A stretch of DNA of 15,565 bases from positions 1-15,565 of the forward strand of contig JBHIBD010000051.1 of the NCBI GenBank assembly GCA_046758865.1. The letters run 5' to 3'. Each line of letters opens with the position of its first letter. Position 1 is the first letter of the stretch. The notes beneath the pieces are model-generated. The model did not search any database, had not been told where the DNA came from, and saw nothing but the letters and a program-made list of their open reading frames with translations. This DNA is from JBHIBD01 sp046758865 (lineage in GTDB: Bacteria; Planctomycetota; Brocadiia; Brocadiales; Bathyanammoxibiaceae). A program made the position numbers and the translations under genes. Positions 13,803 to 15,565 of the stretch are shown here, piece after piece.

Positions 13803-14717
13803 TTAGGTCAAAGTACTTATTTCCCCGGTCAGGGCTATAAGCCCTTCCAGGTCTAATGCCTCCCCTCTTAGATGCGGATCGATGTCGAGCCTCTTGAAGA
13901 CCTCCAGCAAAGCCTCCTTACTAAGGGAAGGCAAATTTAACATAAGAAGGCTATTAAGGAGTATCTTCCGCCTTGATTGAAACACGGCCCTTACTATTAT
14001 ACTGAAAAGTTCATAGTTGGGCACGACTCCACGTGCCCTCTCCTTGTCCACGCTAAGCATCACTATAGCAGACTCAACCTGGGGCACCGGCCAAAAAACC
14101 TCGGTGGGGAGGGTCCGTATTATATGAATCTCAGAAAATAGCTGGGCCATGACAGAGAGTACACCATATTCCTTTGTCCCAGGCCTTGCCACCAGCCTGT
14201 CCACTATTTCCTTCTGTAATGTGAGGACCATCAGTTCTACCGGCAGCTCTCCCTCCAAAAGGGCGATTATCGCTGGGGTGCTTATGGAATACGGAAGGTT
14301 GGATACTACCTTCAGCACCAGCCCCCTATTACTCTCAAGCCATCCCTTGAGAAGCCCTTCTACACGAGGGTCTATGGCCGTCTTGGAACTGAGGACATCC
14401 ATATTAACAATGTGGATGTTTTTGTATGGTGTTAGAACTTCCCTCGATAGATTAAATAGCCCCTGGTCTATCTCAACACCCAGAACCTTGTGGGCCCTCT
14501 CTCCAAGGAGTTTTGTCAAAGAACCCGCCCCAGTGCCTATCTCCAACACTATGTCGCGTTCGCAGATAGCCGCTGTTTTCACTATAAGCCTCAGGATATT
14601 CTGGTCTATAAGAAAATTCTGCCCTAACCGCTTTTTGGGGAAAATCCCCCTCTCTCGAAGTGCGGCCTTTAACATGGAAACCGTACTGGGTACAGTACTT
14701 ATAGTATCGTAAGCCAT
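13803..14717 (-). CDS. rsmA: 16S rRNA dimethyltransferase RsmA/KsgA
   Basis: This enzyme dimethylates two adjacent adenines near the 3' end of 16S rRNA (A1518/A1519 in E. coli numbering) during ribosome assembly. Using the longest frame (start 14765) for numbering, the entry motif KKRLGQNFLID is at 44-54, the SAM-binding loop LEIGTGAGSLT at 74-84, the catalytic NLPYS at 156-160 and FWPVPQVES at 224-232. I prefer the ATG at 14717 (304 residues) because AGAGGA lies 10 bases upstream and the family normally starts about 15-25 residues before the KKxLGQNF motif. The ATG at 14765 has no ribosome-binding site and falls in a repeat-like segment, but it overlaps a 23-codon frame as ATGA and coupling is possible. 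It follows pdxA, a common neighbour, and leads directly into khtT. Confidence 0.93.
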   Translation of the reverse strand: MAYDTISTVPSTVSMLKAALRERGIFPKKRLGQNFLIDQNILRLIVKTAAICERDIVLEIGTGAGSLTKLLGERAHKVLGVEIDQGLFNLSREVLTPYKNIHIVNMDVLSSKTAIDPRVEGLLKGWLESNRGLVLKVVSNLPYSISTPAIIALLEGELPVELMVLTLQKEIVDRLVARPGTKEYGVLSVMAQLFSEIHIIRTLPTEVFWPVPQVESAIVMLSVDKERARGVVPNYELFSIIVRAVFQSRRKILLNSLLMLNLPSLSKEALLEVFKRLDIDPHLRGEALDLEGLIALTGEISTLT

Positions 14718-14761
14718 TGACAATAAATCCTCTGAGACATCTGAAAAATCCTGCACAATTG

Positions 14762-14833
14762 TCATTCTGAGGGAGTTAAACGGCCGAAGAATGTAGCGTC
14801 CGATCTCCGTATCGGACGTCTTTGCTTTTTCAT
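14762..14833 (-). CDS. Possible 23-codon leader frame before rsmA
   Basis: On the - strand an ATG at 14833, with GGGAG four bases upstream, opens a 23-codon frame for a basic peptide (begins MKKQRRPIRRSD). Its TGA overlaps the longest rsmA start as ATGA. It lies inside the hairpin and repeat segment between pdxA and rsmA, so it may be chance. The ribosome-binding spacing is short. Confidence 0.25.
   Translation of the reverse strand: MKKQRRPIRRSDATFFGRLTPSE
14763..14818. repeat. Repeat-like segment with a perfect hairpin between pdxA and rsmA
   Basis: The + strand reads CATTCT (14763-14768) and AGAATG (14788-14793) as inverted ends, then a perfect 8-bp stem CGTCCGAT (14797-14804)/ATCGGACG (14811-14818), followed on the + strand by a T-rich tract. 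The GTCATTCTGAGGGAG...GAAGAATG pattern recalls a dispersed repeat seen in many bacterial genomes, from memory only. No + strand gene ends here, so a terminator role is unlikely. Confidence 0.4.
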
Positions 14834-14860
14834 AGGTCTCCCTTTGGGTGAGTGCGTAGA

Positions 14861-15565
14861 TTATTTAGAGAGAGACGAAGTCAGGGTTTTTTCACCTCGT
14901 TTTGAGGTCGTCAAGGTTCTTCTGGCAAGTCTGCCTGCCACCTTGATGGCCTCCAGCATAGAGCCAGGATTAGCAACACCCCTTCCCGCAATATCAAAGG
15001 CCGTGCCGTGGGTGGGGGAGGTGCGCACGATGGGAAGACCCAGGGTGAGGTTCACACCACTATCAAAGGCAAGGAGCTTTATGGGAATAGTGCCCTGGTC
15101 GTGATATAGGGAGACGACGGCGTCGAATTCACCTTCGACGGCCTTATGGAAGATTACGTCTGAGGCAATGGGGCCACTGCAATTGACCCCTTCTTTCCGT
15201 GCAAGCTCCAGGGCCGGCAGGATTACCTCGCTTTCCTCAGGACCCATCCATCCACCCTCACCAGAGTGGGGATTGAGGGCGCAGACTCCAATCCTCTGCT
15301 GTGGCCTGGGGATGGCAAAGAACTGCTCCAGACCATTTGCCGTGACCATAATAGTAGAAAAAATATTTTCGGTGCTTATCAGTCCAACCACATCTTTTAG
15401 CGCCACGTGGATGGTCACAAAAGATATTCTGAGATTTTTTGGGCCGAGCATCATCATTACGGCCCTATCAGAGCCGGTGCGCTCCTTAAGCATCTCGGTG
15501 TGTCCCGGGTACGGGTACCCTGCCATACGCACGGCCTCCTTGCTTATGGGCGCCGTCACAAGTGC
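14861..15565 (-). CDS. pdxA: 4-hydroxythreonine-4-phosphate dehydrogenase PdxA (5' end outside window)
   Basis: The frame runs off the right edge, leaving about 234 C-terminal residues of a ~330-residue enzyme. It oxidises 4-phosphohydroxy-L-threonine in the DXP-dependent route to pyridoxal phosphate. The visible part starts in the conserved ALVTAPISKEA segment and includes YPGHTE with the first metal-binding His, VTIHVALKDV with the second and LYHDQG with the third, as well as NPHSGEGG and RTSPTHGTAFDIAG. All three metal ligands are present and the C-terminus is intact, with a short basic tail. The gene is 95-145 bp upstream of rsmA (depending on its start) in the same direction, an arrangement found in many bacteria. 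Product supply matches the PLP-dependent aminotransferase nearby only in a general way. Confidence 0.96.
   Translation of the reverse strand, partial: ALVTAPISKEAVRMAGYPYPGHTEMLKERTGSDRAVMMMLGPKNLRISFVTIHVALKDVVGLISTENIFSTIMVTANGLEQFFAIPRPQQRIGVCALNPHSGEGGWMGPEESEVILPALELARKEGVNCSGPIASDVIFHKAVEGEFDAVVSLYHDQGTIPIKLLAFDSGVNLTLGLPIVRTSPTHGTAFDIAGRGVANPGSMLEAIKVAGRLARRTLTTSKRGEKTLTSSLSK

Noticed and set aside
1..15565. CRISPR array, complete insertion sequence, rRNA
   Set aside because: No regularly spaced direct repeats, no transposase frame and no rRNA-like segments were found on either strand.

Overview
The window looks like chromosomal DNA of a Gram-negative, anaerobic or oxygen-limited bacterium. 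It carries superoxide reductase beside a small periplasmic c-type cytochrome, a Thermotoga/Bacillus-type DAHP synthase, an LL-diaminopimelate-aminotransferase-like enzyme and a KhtT/KhtU potassium antiporter pair. This mix occurs in Planctomycetota (anammox relatives) and in delta-proteobacterial or related deep lineages. I cannot fix the phylum from the sequence alone.

Left part (1-6267, all + strand): a peptide-modification cassette. In order it holds a radical SAM protein cut by the window start, a small PqqD-type peptide-binding protein, an HPr-kinase-like P-loop protein, an S26-type peptidase with a Ser/His active site, a nucleotidyltransferase of the NTP_transf_5 type and an ABC exporter. 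Together these suggest making, tailoring, leader-trimming and exporting a ribosomal peptide (RiPP). No precursor gene is visible; it probably lies upstream of the window. The first four genes are AT-rich and the last two clearly GC-richer. The join (3040-3179) holds an imperfect ~100-bp inverted repeat and a terminator-like hairpin, so the cassette may be a mosaic.

Middle (6268-8569): a sparse, eroded stretch. It has a dodecin-family gene lacking the usual flavin-contact residues, an unlisted 47-codon membrane-protein gene on the - strand, an orphan 193-codon - strand gene with a clear terminator, a decayed fragment of a contractile-tail sheath gene, a hairpin-rich element that seems to interrupt that fragment, and a tRNA-His gene with its promoter.

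Right part: a two-gene + strand unit (DAHP synthase, aminotransferase; 8570-10798) preceded by a promoter and a strong intrinsic terminator directly before the first gene, which suggests transcription attenuation. It converges with a long - strand block (10851-15565): pdxA (partial) and ksgA/rsmA, then khtT, khtU and cutA tightly spaced. The last two genes, superoxide reductase and cytochrome c, have a promoter of their own. No rRNA, CRISPR array or complete insertion sequence is present.
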